DNA from: Argentina anserina
Taxonomy: Eukaryota > Streptophyta > Magnoliopsida > Rosales > Rosaceae
NCBI RefSeq assembly: GCF_933775445.1
Contig: NC_065877.1
Span: 9,858,001 to 9,922,000, forward strand
Direction of reading: 5' to 3'
Length of the DNA stretch: 64,000 bases
Both the position numbers and the translations under genes were made by a program. Below, piece by piece: positions 1-11,745 of the stretch; position 1 is the first letter of the stretch, and each line of letters starts with the position of its first letter. The notes beneath the pieces were generated by a model. That model had not been told where the DNA came from. It worked only from the letters and a program-made list of their open reading frames with translations, and made no database searches.

Positions 1-1318
1 ACCTTGTTTTGTTATTCTATTTTAATTTTAGTATATTTCATTGTTCTTTCTTCTCATTTTTTGTGATGTGATTGTTATCTAGCTACCTAAATCATGTTGT
101 TTCGATTATAAGTACTAATGACTATATGTGCTTCATTTGGAATGTACTAATAATTTAGGTTGTCAGTGGCGTGCATGGATTTGAGTATATTTGGTAGTGA
201 TTAATCATAGGTTGCATACTAGCGTATAGATTGTCAGAAGCGTGCTCAGATTTGTGTGTTAGTATGTCCAAATTGTGCTTTAACTTAATGATTCATGTAA
301 TATGGAGCGTATTTTTGTTACATGGAATTTCTCTAGCATTGTCAGAGGCGTTCTCGGGTACTTGGGATAGTTATTTAAGACATGAGAGATTACTTGGCCC
401 CGTGGGCTGTTTTCTCTTGAATTTGACTTGGATACGAAATGAACATGAGTAGGGTTGCTAGATTCTCATATGTGTGTTCTTGTGTTTTTGTTGCGCTTAC
501 GGATGGTCAACTGTATATATGTTTATCATTTATTTCTTTCTCGTATGAATTGGAAATCAAAATCACAATCTCAAACCAATTTATCTCTTGTAAATATGTA
601 AGTATTATAGATAATCTTTTTACTAACACTCTATCTTGCAGAGTACCCTCAATCCCCGGCTTATAATGATAACCCTTACTAACCACTATACTATCTCCTA
701 TATAATTTTATTTATGGCCTTAAAAACGCTTCATCAAAAAGCGCTAAGTTGATATGCATGCATCTTATTCTCTGCATCTTCCTTTTAATTTTTCTACATG
801 CATGTTATTCTAATAAAACCATGATTTTCAACATGGTTTCAAAGCCCAAGGTTTCAAACCATGATTTTTCTACAACTTGTGATTTTGGCTTTTGGGTTTC
901 TGGTTATTTTCTTACTTCCGCATGAAATTTCCCCCATGCCAATTTAAAACCCTACCACTTGATCTTAGTCAAAAGGCCGAGAATTTGAGGTGTGACCTTA
1001 AAACAAAAGTTTTCTCAATAAAACTTACAGAAATAAATATCTAAATATTATTTTTATCACGAATTGAAAATCAGAGTTATTTTACAATACCAAATATTTT
1101 ACAATACCGCAATTTAGAAATATTCAAATTCAGTGAATATGAGATTGTAGGTTTGCCCTATCGATGGTGGTGTAGAGTAACCAAACTCTCACCTAAATCT
1201 TTTCTATCAAAAAAAGTCTAAAACCCTACATCCCATTCTTCCAATCTACCATTCAATTCGATCTGCGGTGTTCATCTTTGCCGATAAAGAATGTAGGTTG
1301 TATTAAAAGTTTACTTTT
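1..1318. other. AT-rich intergenic DNA, no gene seen
   Basis: No coding region with recognisable protein similarity is visible. Short open frames at 231-452 and 439-666 have no domain and look like chance. A short motif, TTGTCAGNNGCGTNC, recurs three times near 160, 231 and 339, which may be the remains of an old repeat. The rest is AT-rich with no structure I could assign. Confidence 0.5.
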
Positions 1319-1326
1319 GTCAATAT

Positions 1327-1864
1327 CAAGGTTTTAAAAATCGCCGCCTAGGCGCCCAGAGACCCCCGGCCATCGCGATTTTGTGCTAAACGGCGGTATT
1401 AGGCGGCTGGGCGGATCCTAGGTGGCTGCTGGGCGGAGCCTGAGCGGCAGGTTTTTTTTTTAAGTTCTTGATTTTGAGTTTGATTCGATTACAGAAGAAG
1501 TACTTGAATGATATGAAGAAGAATAATTTGATGAGCTCCTAGGGATTAGGCTTGCAAGAATGCATTTCCGTTGTTTGAATTGTTTTTCTTATTTTTCAAA
1601 GGGTTGGTGAAATGTGTTTCTTTTTTCCCTAAGAGCCTAAGATCATTAGATCAATATCGTTGAACATTTCTAAGGATTAAGAACATATGTATTTTTAGTA
1701 TTCTAGATTAATTTCATGCATTCTATTCTTATTTATATAATTATTTATTATTAAAAATTTAAAATATATATAAAAATACAAATCCGATTAATCCCTGATT
1801 AATCCTCTGGGTGCTGGTTTTCAGCTGTTCGCCTGATTAACGCATAGCATTTTTTATAACCTTG
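1327..1864. mobile_element. Non-autonomous hAT element (MITE) with perfect 8-bp target duplication
   Basis: The left end reads CAAGGTTTTAAAAATC and the right end, reverse-complemented, reads CAAGGTTATAAAAAATG, giving imperfect terminal inverted repeats. Both sides are flanked by the same 8 bases, gtcaatat (1319-1326 and 1865-1872), the duplication length typical of hAT transposition. The 538-bp interior has no coding capacity. Subterminal GC-rich blocks contain repeated GGCGG and CCTAGG motifs. The termini resemble those of the larger hAT at 26522-44196, so both probably belong to one hAT group. Confidence 0.88.
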
Positions 1865-1940
1865 GTCAATATAGGAATATATATATATATATATAAACGA
1901 TTAAGGGAATAAATTATAATATTTTGGTTGGAAAATGTTT

Positions 1941-2748
1941 TAGCGTCACAATATGACGCAAGATTTGGCGCCATTATCATATGTGGCATGTCTTGTCAGC
2001 TTGTCACGTCAGTAATTAAAATAATCACAAAAGTTTATTTTTAAATGAAAAAATAATCATATCTTTATTAATTTAACGACTATAAATTATTACATAAAAT
2101 ATATCTTTGTAATCTATTTTTATCATTAATTTTTTCCATCACGATAATGTTTTCAAAATGTAAGAAAAGAACTTGATATTTACAAAAGTATGCAATATAT
2201 ATATAGACACACACACATGCGCGCAAAAAAAATTTTAAAATAAAATTACTTCATTCGAGAAAAATTAAGACGTGTGCGCGAAAAATATTTTAAAATAAAA
2301 CTATTTCGTTCTAAATAATTTTGTTCAAAATTTTCATATTTTTGTAATTTGATAGAAAATATATGGTAATTGTTATCTTTAGTTATAGCTATTAATTAGT
2401 ATAATTTGTAAATATAAATAAAATAAAAAAATAGAAAAGTCATGAATTAAGTTTGAAAATTTTCTTGACATATTTATTGACATAAAAATGGAAATTAAGA
2501 GTAGAGTATACATGAAAAAAAACATTTGTTACTTTAACTGCTTGTCCCATAAAATCTAATAAATTGTCATAAAATTATAATCTTGTTATCGTCACTTATA
2601 AGATAACTTTTTTTTATTACCGTTGGATTGATAATGATCTGATTGTCTTTTCATTTATAAATATAATTTTATGATTATTTTAATTACTGATATGACATGT
2701 CACATAGAATTATGAGGCTGAATGTGACGTCATATTATGGCGTTCTAG
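1941..2748. mobile_element. Long-terminal-inverted-repeat DNA element (MITE or MULE-like)
   Basis: The first roughly 110 bases (1941-2050) and the last roughly 110 (2640-2748) are imperfect inverted repeats. Both carry a TATGACG block, a TATGTGRCATGTC block and an AGTAATTAAAATAATCA block in the same order when one end is reverse-complemented. The interior is very AT-rich and non-coding. I could not fix the outermost base or a target duplication, so the superfamily stays open; long TIRs would fit a Mutator-like MITE. Confidence 0.65.
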
Positions 2749-5104
2749 CGGTGCTCATTTTGATATTTACTAAGAATATACACAATGTCTTGTTATATTT
2801 TTATTATTTTCTTTACCTCTTCTACGTATTTAGTTGGATAACCATAATCTTTCAATGCTCTGTATCTGTTACGTACGCTTGTAGCTAGTTTGTACTTTGT
2901 ACGTTCACATGGTAATGTGATGTAGTGATGGTTCATGCACTTCTAACTTCTTCAATTCTTTTCCTATATACTATAATAGAGAGGACCGTTGCCAAAAAAT
3001 TAGCACCCTATGCCAAAGTCACCTGCAAGCCGACGATCACCAAATATTTGGCTAGCTAGACCGGACCATAAGACCAAGACCAGCGCGGCGAATTTGTCCA
3101 AGTCAAAACCATGCATGTCGGCCTTGAATCAAACACAAGTCCGAGCCATCTATCCTGAAATTCAAACACACAATTTGACCCCAGGCGGCTTTAAATTCTG
3201 TAATTGAATCGAAGTGTTGTTGAACGAGATATGAGTGGAAAATTGATTACCCTAGCCCCATCTTTGGTATTGGAAGTTAATTACCTACCTGCCTTGTCTT
3301 CCCGAAAGTCCCCGAACCAATGAAGAGAATCAAAAGATCCAAGGAAAACTATATATCCCAGTACGTAGCTATCATCTAGAAATCTTCTCATTTTGGATCA
3401 TGAAGTACGTATAAACTTATCTGAAAAACTTTGTGCTCTATAATCCATATGAAAGCGACGAAGCTTTGATCACATTAAGCTTGCATGGAAAAACTTGTTT
3501 CTTTTGTAGCAAGTATATATGTGCAAAAAGAACTCAACATAAACCCTCGCTTATACGTACCGTTCTAAATTTTTTTGTGAGCTACTCGAGCTTTCTCGAT
3601 CTAGTAGACTAGTACTGTACGTACGGTTAGATTCCTTATGAAATTCTCATAAGGATTCTAAGAAAAGCAGAACATAAAAGTTGTAGTCTTGTAGATGAAT
3701 TTGTAGATAATGACTCGTATCTAAAACTCAGACGTACGTAAGCTAGAAGAAAAAAAAAACAGATTGACATTTAAGAAAATATAGCTGTCTTATATCATGT
3801 CAACGACTTAAATCATGTATATGCATGATTTCAATTATTCATAGCATGCATGACGATGTTTTGATCTGGTTTTGCTTTGTATGTTCATGAATAATTATAC
3901 ATAAGCAAAAAAAGTCGTCGCTTTATTAAGTGCTTAAAATGAACCACATACCATCTCCAACTGACCAAATAAACTCATTTTAAACTATTTGTCAACCAAT
4001 ACATAGTTATATGCATTACTATCTATGTAGCAGTGATTGCGATCAGCTCATATTTAATTTGGTATTGCAATTTCATGACACTAATTAAGTAGCTAGCAGT
4101 TTTGTAAATTTAAACTACTATGTCCAAATCCAACTAAGTATAGTGGTTTTTATCAAATTTGAGAAAGAAAAAAAAAACTAGGAAGTGCGTGGAACGATTC
4201 TGAAATGATTGACCTGGCTGGTGCTCGATTATATATGTGTAAGCTGGTTTCTGATTCTTTATATTAGAATTTTCCTTTGAATCAAGCATGAAAATATATT
4301 TTATATATACAACGCTTTGACGAGAGAAATATAATCATGACCCCCGGCCCCTCTTATAACAGTACAAAAGTGTGTCTTGGGCCTCTTGGCTCTATGAATA
4401 ATCCTTGCCATATATCTTAGGTTTAAGAAAAGCTAGGTTTCATAATTGGGATCCAAGTCAATAAGTATACGTCATCATTCCAGTTGATCCAAGCTATTCA
4501 GTAAACCTGTATGATCATGTATATTATGAGGTTGATCCAAAAGGGTGTTTTTTTATTGTACGTACGGTCAATTCATCGGCAAACATTAGGTCGCATGGGC
4601 GTGGAGCCACTGCCACCGGCAGCGATGTTGTTGAATTGATTCGTCACCGGCTGGCCAGCCCCGCTATTAGGTCGACCTAGCTAGACTGTTGATTTGTACA
4701 CACCCATGTTATACGATGGTTTGTTTTAGCACGTACGTAGCTAGCTTCTTGATTTATTTTTGGTGCCAAATGATCATTCGTGGTTAATACATCTTCAGTT
4801 AATAATTATTAGTTCCCAACTTCACATTAAAACTCTGATGATTGCTTATGGAAGGACAGAAGGACCCTGATTATCATATATTCATGAATATGTAGTATTT
4901 GCAAAGTTACGAAGCCTATGCCTTGATCGAGCTACGTAAAGGTTTGGGTTTGATTCTCATTCCCTCCCCAAAAATCAAAATAGAATTGAAGATACAATTC
5001 TCACAAATCATTGCTACATATAATTGAGCCTGTAGAAGGTCAACGATCTGATTTCCAAGTTGTTGGTAGCTAGCTCCATGCACAGTATTGCCTTTTTTCA
5101 ATCG
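2749..5104. other. Intergenic DNA downstream of the dioxygenase gene
   Basis: No supported gene. The sequence is AT-rich with many GTACGTACG-type short palindromes and no recognisable protein frame. An open frame at 3010-3207 has no family resemblance. The right end is 3' flank of the minus-strand dioxygenase. Confidence 0.5.
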
Positions 5105-7216
5105 TCAAGTCAATTTCCTGGACTCGAGGAAATTCTTCTTCTTAGGCTCACGGGAAGAAATATACTCTAGAAAGCTGGCAAAATTGGTTTCTTTGTATCG
5201 CCTTGGATTTGATTCGTCCACAAGTTTTGGGGATGGCCCAACGGAACGCATGAAAGGAAGACTGTGTAGAGAAGCCACTGAAATCCTGTTTTTTCTGGAG
5301 TTCACCAGGACTCTGTGTAGAACACTCTTGTATTTTCCGTTGCTAAATATCTGCCACAACAACAACAAAGTACCAATCAGTCGATGATTCACTATTAATT
5401 ATAAAAGACTAGGGATATTAATGGTAATATTGAGGTCACACTTTGCATGTTTGATACACAATATTAAAGAAGTGACTGCTACTTAAATGTCATTACTGTT
5501 GAAAAATAGTTGCGGTGCCAGCCTATCCAATATTACCATAAGTCATCAATATTATTACTAATTAATCAAACTCACCTCAAGATGATCACCGATGTTGACA
5601 ACGAAAGAGTTAGATATTGGGTCGACGGTGACCCATTTATCTTGGAATTGAATCTGAAGTCCTTCTACCTCATCTTGGAGGAGCAGTGTGAGAAATCCAT
5701 AGTCAGAGTGAGGAGGCATCCCTAGGGTTAGATCAGGTTCTGGGCATGGCGGGTAGCAATTGACAACCATTAGCTGGCTTCCATTTTCGAATTCTTTCAA
5801 CACCTCATCTTCTTCTGTCATGTTCTTCTTGGCAGCTGATGAATCCACAAGTCCTAAGGTCTCAAAGATGGCCTCCATTAGCATTAGGAATAAATGCTTG
5901 GTTTCTTTTGCGTAGGTAGCCGCCAAATTCCTAATTAAAAGTAGAAGAAAGGAACCAAATAATTAAAAACACATACAGGCCAACAGATCGAGCCAGCATG
6001 CAGTAAGTGTTTACAGATCATCTGTTTAGATTTAAATTATTTGCTTGATTAAGAAGTAAAATAAGTTTGCTGAGTAGATGGTGTCATGGTGAGCTAGTGG
6101 CCGATTCCTCACGAGCCAAATATTAACGACACAGCCCCTAGTTCTAGGGTTAGATAATAGTTTTTAATTATGCACGCATATACAGGAGAGAGTTAAAACT
6201 AAATAACCAATGAACAATTTAACTTCAATTGACCAATCTCTCCTACACGTGCAATATCCAGGGAACTCACATATGAAAGTTCCTAAACTTCCACTTACAG
6301 TTTTCCACTTAACAGTTCAAAAAAAGCGAATCAATTAAGAGCAATATTTATACTTGATTGGGGTATATCGATCATAATCGATATGTGTTGTGGAAATTTC
6401 GATATATGTAGCAGTTTGTCTTGAAGTTGTGATAATTCTAGTGATATATAGTCTAGCAATATTATTCCAATTATATATTGAAGGGTCCAGGAGTTAGATT
6501 GTGATAGGTAAAGAACATAAAGTCGAGCTCTTACGTACCTCATGTCGACCGGTGAAGAAGGCCAGTGAGGAAGAACGTCTGGTAGAGGGTGGCATATTAG
6601 CTTCAAGAAGTCCCTCCAACAAAACACCTTATCCTTGGTCTGGTTAAAGCTAGTCCCGTAACGAACAGGAGCTCGCATATCAGAGGACATGTACTTGGCT
6701 CTCTCTTCAAATGGGAGATCAAAGAACTCTGTGCCCACTTGAATCATATTGCTTACAACATCGCTCCGAATGCCATGGTTTACCAGCTGCATTAAGAACC
6801 CAAAACTGACCGTTAAATTCGTTTAAAGCTTGCACAGTCTAGACTGCACCTTTCAAAAACAAATTAATAGAACGGTTATTTATCTGATCGATACTACCAT
6901 ACTTTCTCTATCAACATGTACGTACGTAACTGAGACTCACCTGAAAGAAGCCGAAATTTTCACAAGCATTGGCGAGCGACTGTAGGACTTGGGCTCTATT
7001 GGGACCCTGCAATTCTTGGAAGTCAATGATCGGGAGCTTAAGATTATTCTGGGGTATATTTGCTTGCTGTTGCTTTGTAATACTGGGTCGCTCCAATACG
7101 GGGAGTACGTACTTGCTTGGAACTTTACTTATTCCATTTTCATACAAGCGCTTCACTCCATTCTGGTACTGGCTCTCCTCATTCTCAACTGTCATAACTG
7201 CCATTGCTGGAGACAT
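5105..7216 (-). CDS. GIM2: 2-oxoglutarate/Fe(II)-dependent dioxygenase, At2g36690/GIM2 type
   Basis: Four exons read on the minus strand: 7216-6941, 6786-6539, 5930-5576 and 5350-5105. All introns are GT-AG and the joined frame encodes 374 residues. The product is a soluble DOXC-class oxygenase that would use 2-oxoglutarate, O2 and Fe(II). The iron ligands are H249, D251 (in PPHSDYG) and H305 (in VLHRV), and R315-I-S317 is the co-substrate binding pair. An N-terminal DIOX_N region (about 60-175) includes GFFQLVNHG. From memory, Arabidopsis At2g36690 (GIM2, linked to ABA/GA balance in germination) matches closely, including the phrases RYGTSFNQ, YPPCPEP and the TSREPK-like C-terminus. The start at 7216 gives MSPAMAV; residue 5 is an alternative start. 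No defect is seen. The substrate cannot be read from sequence, and assignment to GIM2 rather than a sister paralogue is inference. Confidence 0.9.
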
Positions 7217-7470
7217 GGCCCGGCCGGAGTTGCAGAAACCCTAATCTTAGAAACTGCAAGCATAAACATGGAAACAGCGTTCAAATATCGATTGTGAAAG
7301 CACGTAGGCTTCGTTCGTGGGTATAGGGGTGTGTTTAAAGAAAGATCGATGAAAGGACTGAAAGAACTACCTGCTGGAACAGAAGGAAAATAAACAAGGA
7401 AAGGAGTCGAAGAATAATATAGAAGGACGAAATGAACAAGTTGCGATATTCTGAGAAAGTTTTGGGGGGA

Positions 7471-7476
7471 TATATA
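7471..7476 (-). promoter_or_regulatory. Candidate TATA box of the dioxygenase gene
   Basis: On the minus strand the sequence reads TGCTATATATCC, a TATA-box match about 255 bases upstream of the start codon. It would place transcription start near 7440 and give a 5' leader of about 220 bases. Position and motif are the only evidence. Confidence 0.4.
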
Positions 7477-8909
7477 GCAAAAAAATCTGAGGACTTGACA
7501 TGTACTGATGTACAGTAGCAAGTTTTGGAGAAAACTGGAGGACTCTGACTGGTTCATAGATTATGAAACCGTTGACAAAGTTGGAGTCATAACACGCACC
7601 ACGGAAAGATGAAGTTGTAGGGACACACAAGATTAGAGCATATATCTTAATAATCTCATGGCTTTGTCCTCTTTCCTAGAGCGTTCCTCTTTTCGTCGAT
7701 CTCTATCTATCTCTCCGGAAATTAAAAATGGCAGGATACCATGGCTGACTTCTGGCATGCAGGCATTTTTTTTTGTCGCAGTCAAGCGCGTTAACGTAGT
7801 ATAAATTCAATGCATGTTATACATCATATATTTGACGGTTCACAACGAATATTATTTTTCTGACCCTACTTATAAAACAATATCGACAATCGGACGTAAA
7901 ATGTATATCATACATCAATGTTTACTAGAATTTTCCCATACAAGCGTTGATCAGTTAATTTAAGTATATCTACGTAGCTGCGGTCCCTTTCCATCTTTGG
8001 GTTGGAAATAGGTAATTTCAATGACCTCTGTTCAAACTGTTTCCCCCCGTTTGATCCAAAAGCCAAAGAAGCATTTCACTAAACCATAGGATGTATTAAG
8101 TATGAACTAGCCAGTTTCGAGAAAAATTGCCAAAGTAATATTCAAAGTCAAAGTAACATAAAAGAAAATATCATATTTGTTGCGTCAACAAGACCTGGAT
8201 CTGAATCATGAAGAGACAACTAACACCGTCAAAATAATGGAATGACTCTTGTTTCATTCACTGAATCTTGTTCTTCTAAAATTATGTGAAATACCGTAAA
8301 GTACTGATATGCTTTAATTTATTTAAATATATGTACTCTCATTTAAGTTTTGTGAATTGACAGGTTATTCACTTAGTTTTACGTTCGTTGATAATTTTCT
8401 TCCTTGCGAATATATTCAGGATTCTATCCATTCTAGTTCTAAGCTCTCTCACTTTTTCTTCGATTTTCTTATTCAACTCCTCTTGAAAATTGTATTAACC
8501 CAATATGTAAGAAGTGGACTGGTATAATTTTCCCTCCATAAGTGTGAGGATATCAATGTAACTTCGACTCACAAAAAACTAGTTGTACAATTTGCTTTAT
8601 TTATATATGTGGTAAAAAAAAGGAGAATAATTAATTAAAACCAATAAGAAGTATATAGTTCATCAAAAAAAAAATTGGTAGCTATATTTTCCTAACTACG
8701 TGACATTAATTCATCAATTAAGCATAAACATTAAAAGAACATGCATGATGTGATAATTCGAGAAATTAGATCACTAACAGCATCTCCAACCAACTATGTA
8801 TTTTAGACAAAATTGAACTTTTAGAGAAAAAATATTCAATTTTTACTTCAATAGTTTCACAGCTGATATAGGGGTGTTAAGCACAATGTCCAAAGAAAGG
8901 TCATCGATA
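7477..8909. other. Upstream intergenic region of the dioxygenase gene
   Basis: No gene is supported. Minus-strand open frames at 7192-7557 and 7367-7630 lie in the leader and promoter and show no domain. The sequence is AT-rich with no clear repeat structure. Confidence 0.45.
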
Positions 8910-8917
8910 TGCTCACG

Positions 8918-9087
8918 CAGTGGCAGACTTACATAGGAGCAAGCCCAGCTCTAGTCCGGTAGGTTTCAAAAGCCTACATTGGAAAAAAAAACACGGTAAT
9001 TAGAAAGAGCAGACTTAGTGAGGCAGTGGCTCACTTACCTAAATTTTTTTCCGCTCACCTAAGTTTTAAACCTTAGATTCGCCACTG
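8918..9087. mobile_element. 170-bp hAT MITE with perfect 8-bp target duplication
   Basis: The element begins CAGTGGCAGACTTA and ends, reverse-complemented, CAGTGGCGAATCTAAGG. It is flanked on both sides by tgctcacg (8910-8917 and 9088-9095). Size, TIR and 8-bp duplication are diagnostic of a hAT-type MITE. Its CAGTGGC terminus matches the left end of the larger hAT at 11746, which makes that family the likely source of its transposase. Confidence 0.88.
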
Positions 9088-9095
9088 TGCTCACG

Positions 9096-10660
9096 TACTC
9101 TGGAACTAAAATTCACCGAAACCATCTTTAATAATCCCTCCTAGCTCGAATTCGAGCCCTAATTATTGCATATCTACGGAACCGAGCTTTTAATGCAATC
9201 ACCATCTCCATGTCACTCAAAAACATGGACATATGGCAACAACATCGAGATCGCCATCTAATGCTCCGTACTCACTAAATGAAATCATTCGATCGATCGA
9301 CTCGATCATCGATCACTACCAAAGTACGTACTTACCAATCGAATACGAACACAACTATATATATATATATACACACATCAATATCTGCATGACGTACTTT
9401 AGGTCGTAGGAAGGACTGAAGGAGGATAAAAACACCTACGTACGTACGAGGCTCTGAATTTCATTTTCAAAGTTAAGTTCGTTTCGTGCATTAGCATTAG
9501 CGTTTTTTTTTTTCGTTTCTTAATTAACCTATGGGTTAACCTATTTACTCAAGTGATTAAAGTCACAAAGTCATCAATTTTGTACTACAAAACGTGAGAA
9601 TATGAGCTAATTAATCAGGAGTCGTCTTAGTACAAAACCATATTGTTTTCACGTTGGAACATTTTTGACTGCCCTCCAAAAAGAATCAATGAAGCCTGTC
9701 AATGGAAAAGTTATCGTGTTTCGATCATCATGCATTAATTTATATTACATCTGGGATTCTTTCTAACGTCAATATTATGTTTGCTTATGGCTTTATGTTA
9801 TCTTTTAGTTTAAGACTATGTAGATTACTGCGAAATGTCCTACGCGCTGGCTGGAAACAAGTAATCCATATGGTGATATATATGGAGCATATCTGATGGA
9901 CAATTTCAACGCTGTATAGATGGTACATTTAGACTCAGAGAATCAGTCTATAAATTGCAAATGACAAACATTTCATATGCATGCTAAGTTAAACACTCAA
10001 GAATCAGTCGTCCTGTAGATTTGCAAGGACATGTTGTTGTCCATATGGATACGGATGTAAACATGTGAATATATGCCCCAGCCATGTTTCGAAGGATCCA
10101 AAAGAAAGACGACGATATCTTTAGAAGTATCTCTGGCTGAAAATCGCTGACAGATTAAGGGTTCCCAACATTGTTGAGTCCACACAAAGTTTTCCAATTG
10201 CATAATTAGAACTACCTAGCTTGTCTTTACATAAATGTATTTGGTTAGCTTCTATCTTTCTCATGATCAGTCTCTTACATACGGAACATAGCCAAAATCC
10301 ATACCAAGGGATTATGATTACTATGGTCGATGGATGGTCATGTTAAAAGAATATTCGATGGGGAAATAACAAAATGTGTGGGGTGGATATGTTACACTGT
10401 TGGGATCAAGGCATGTGAACGTGGTTCAATACCAAGAACTATATAGGTTCACGTTAAGGTTTATTTTATTTCATTCAATTACAGGGTGCGGGTGTGTTGT
10501 TATTAACACATGCACCTATAATCTCTATCCGAGATCGTTTTTAAATTCTTTATTTTTGGGCGTCTGAATATACAAAGAAAAAGGTGGTAATGATACCGCC
10601 CTGCAACTGATTGAGAATTTATATCTGAGATCAATTATATATGCGCACCAATAGTTTTGG
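9096..10660. other. Intergenic DNA, nothing recognised
   Basis: AT-rich sequence with a short (TA)/(CA) tract near 9357-9376 and several GTACGTAC palindromes. Open frames at 9702-9896, 9997-10203 and 10376-10567 show no domain, intron signals or family resemblance. Confidence 0.45.
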
Positions 10661-11011
10661 TGCAGATTTCTATTTTTACACCACTTTTCGATTAAATTTT
10701 TTCATTTCTATCGTCTAAATTTCTTTATTTCCACCGTCTAGTATATAAATAATATTGTGTATATCATCTTTGTAAAATTTCAGCTAATTTGGCAATCTAA
10801 GGCTTTTAAAATTGTGTTTTTCTGTTATAAACATGAACGGTTTAATTTTGGCAAAATTCAGTTCATCCATTTATTTTTCGAGTTCGAGGGCCTTAACGAT
10901 TATTAAATTGGTTGAAATTTTACATAGATGATCTACACATTATTATCTAAATACTAGACGATGGAGATGAATAAATGTGATTAAAAAGTGATGTAAAAAT
11001 TGAAATCCACA
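10661..11011. mobile_element. Foldback MITE of about 350 bp
   Basis: The left end TGCAGATTTCTATTTTTACA and the right end (reverse complement TGTGGATTTCAATTTTTACA) begin inverted arms. The arms extend inward for about 130 bases, sharing the CATCGTCTAG/TATCGTCTAA and GTAAAATTTCA blocks in order. There is no coding capacity. No convincing target duplication was found, so the superfamily is unassigned. Confidence 0.65.
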
Positions 11012-11737
11012 CAAAGACGTACGTAGCTGAGAAAAATCATATATATATATATATATAATACGGTTAGTATAGATGATGTATGCGATGGCCTTTTTCAGAC
11101 CAGAAATATTCATCCTTGAATTATCAAGTAGTTTCGGTGAAAGTGATATATAGGAAAAGAGACAAAAGACTAGAAAAGCTCATCTCCAAAACAAAGAACC
11201 AAGCCATAGTAACCTAATAATTCTGATTAAATATGCGTATATTGTAAGGTAAGGACCGAATGTTAGCTTCTGCATGGAGATCGTTTCGGGACCTATCAGC
11301 CCGTCGTAATCGATAGCGTTGACATTTGTGTATTGGGGTTTTGAGTTGTCACTGAGTCATTGGTCCATTGCCTTGTGACGTCCATAACCCTAGGTGATGA
11401 AACTCATCATCTTCACCGATTCTATTGCCGTGTGCAAACAAAAGTGAGATGACATAAAACTTATTATATGTATCCGATACATAGTTGACGTGACGTACAT
11501 TTTTAATGTTATTTTTACTGTGTTTGTTTCTGATTATTTATTCATATTTAAATAAATTTTCCTCTTTCACCGCGTGCATATTTATTACACCATGAAGTAA
11601 TACGATTGCCTGTGTATACTACACGACAGTCCCACGTGATGTTCCGGGTATACAGAATAATTACTCTGAAATACCAATACTTAACATGTGTAACAAAGAC
11701 ATTTCACGAAACAACAAAAGACGATAGCAAAATACTT
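11012..11737. other. Intergenic DNA, nothing recognised
   Basis: Mostly AT-rich, with a (TA)n tract around 11038-11058. No coding region, RNA gene or repeat boundary could be supported. Confidence 0.45.
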
Positions 11738-11745
11738 TACCTAGT

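Noticed and set aside
6969..7297. Plus-strand open frames opposite dioxygenase exon 1
   Set aside because: They are antisense to a well-supported exon and have no similarity of their own.
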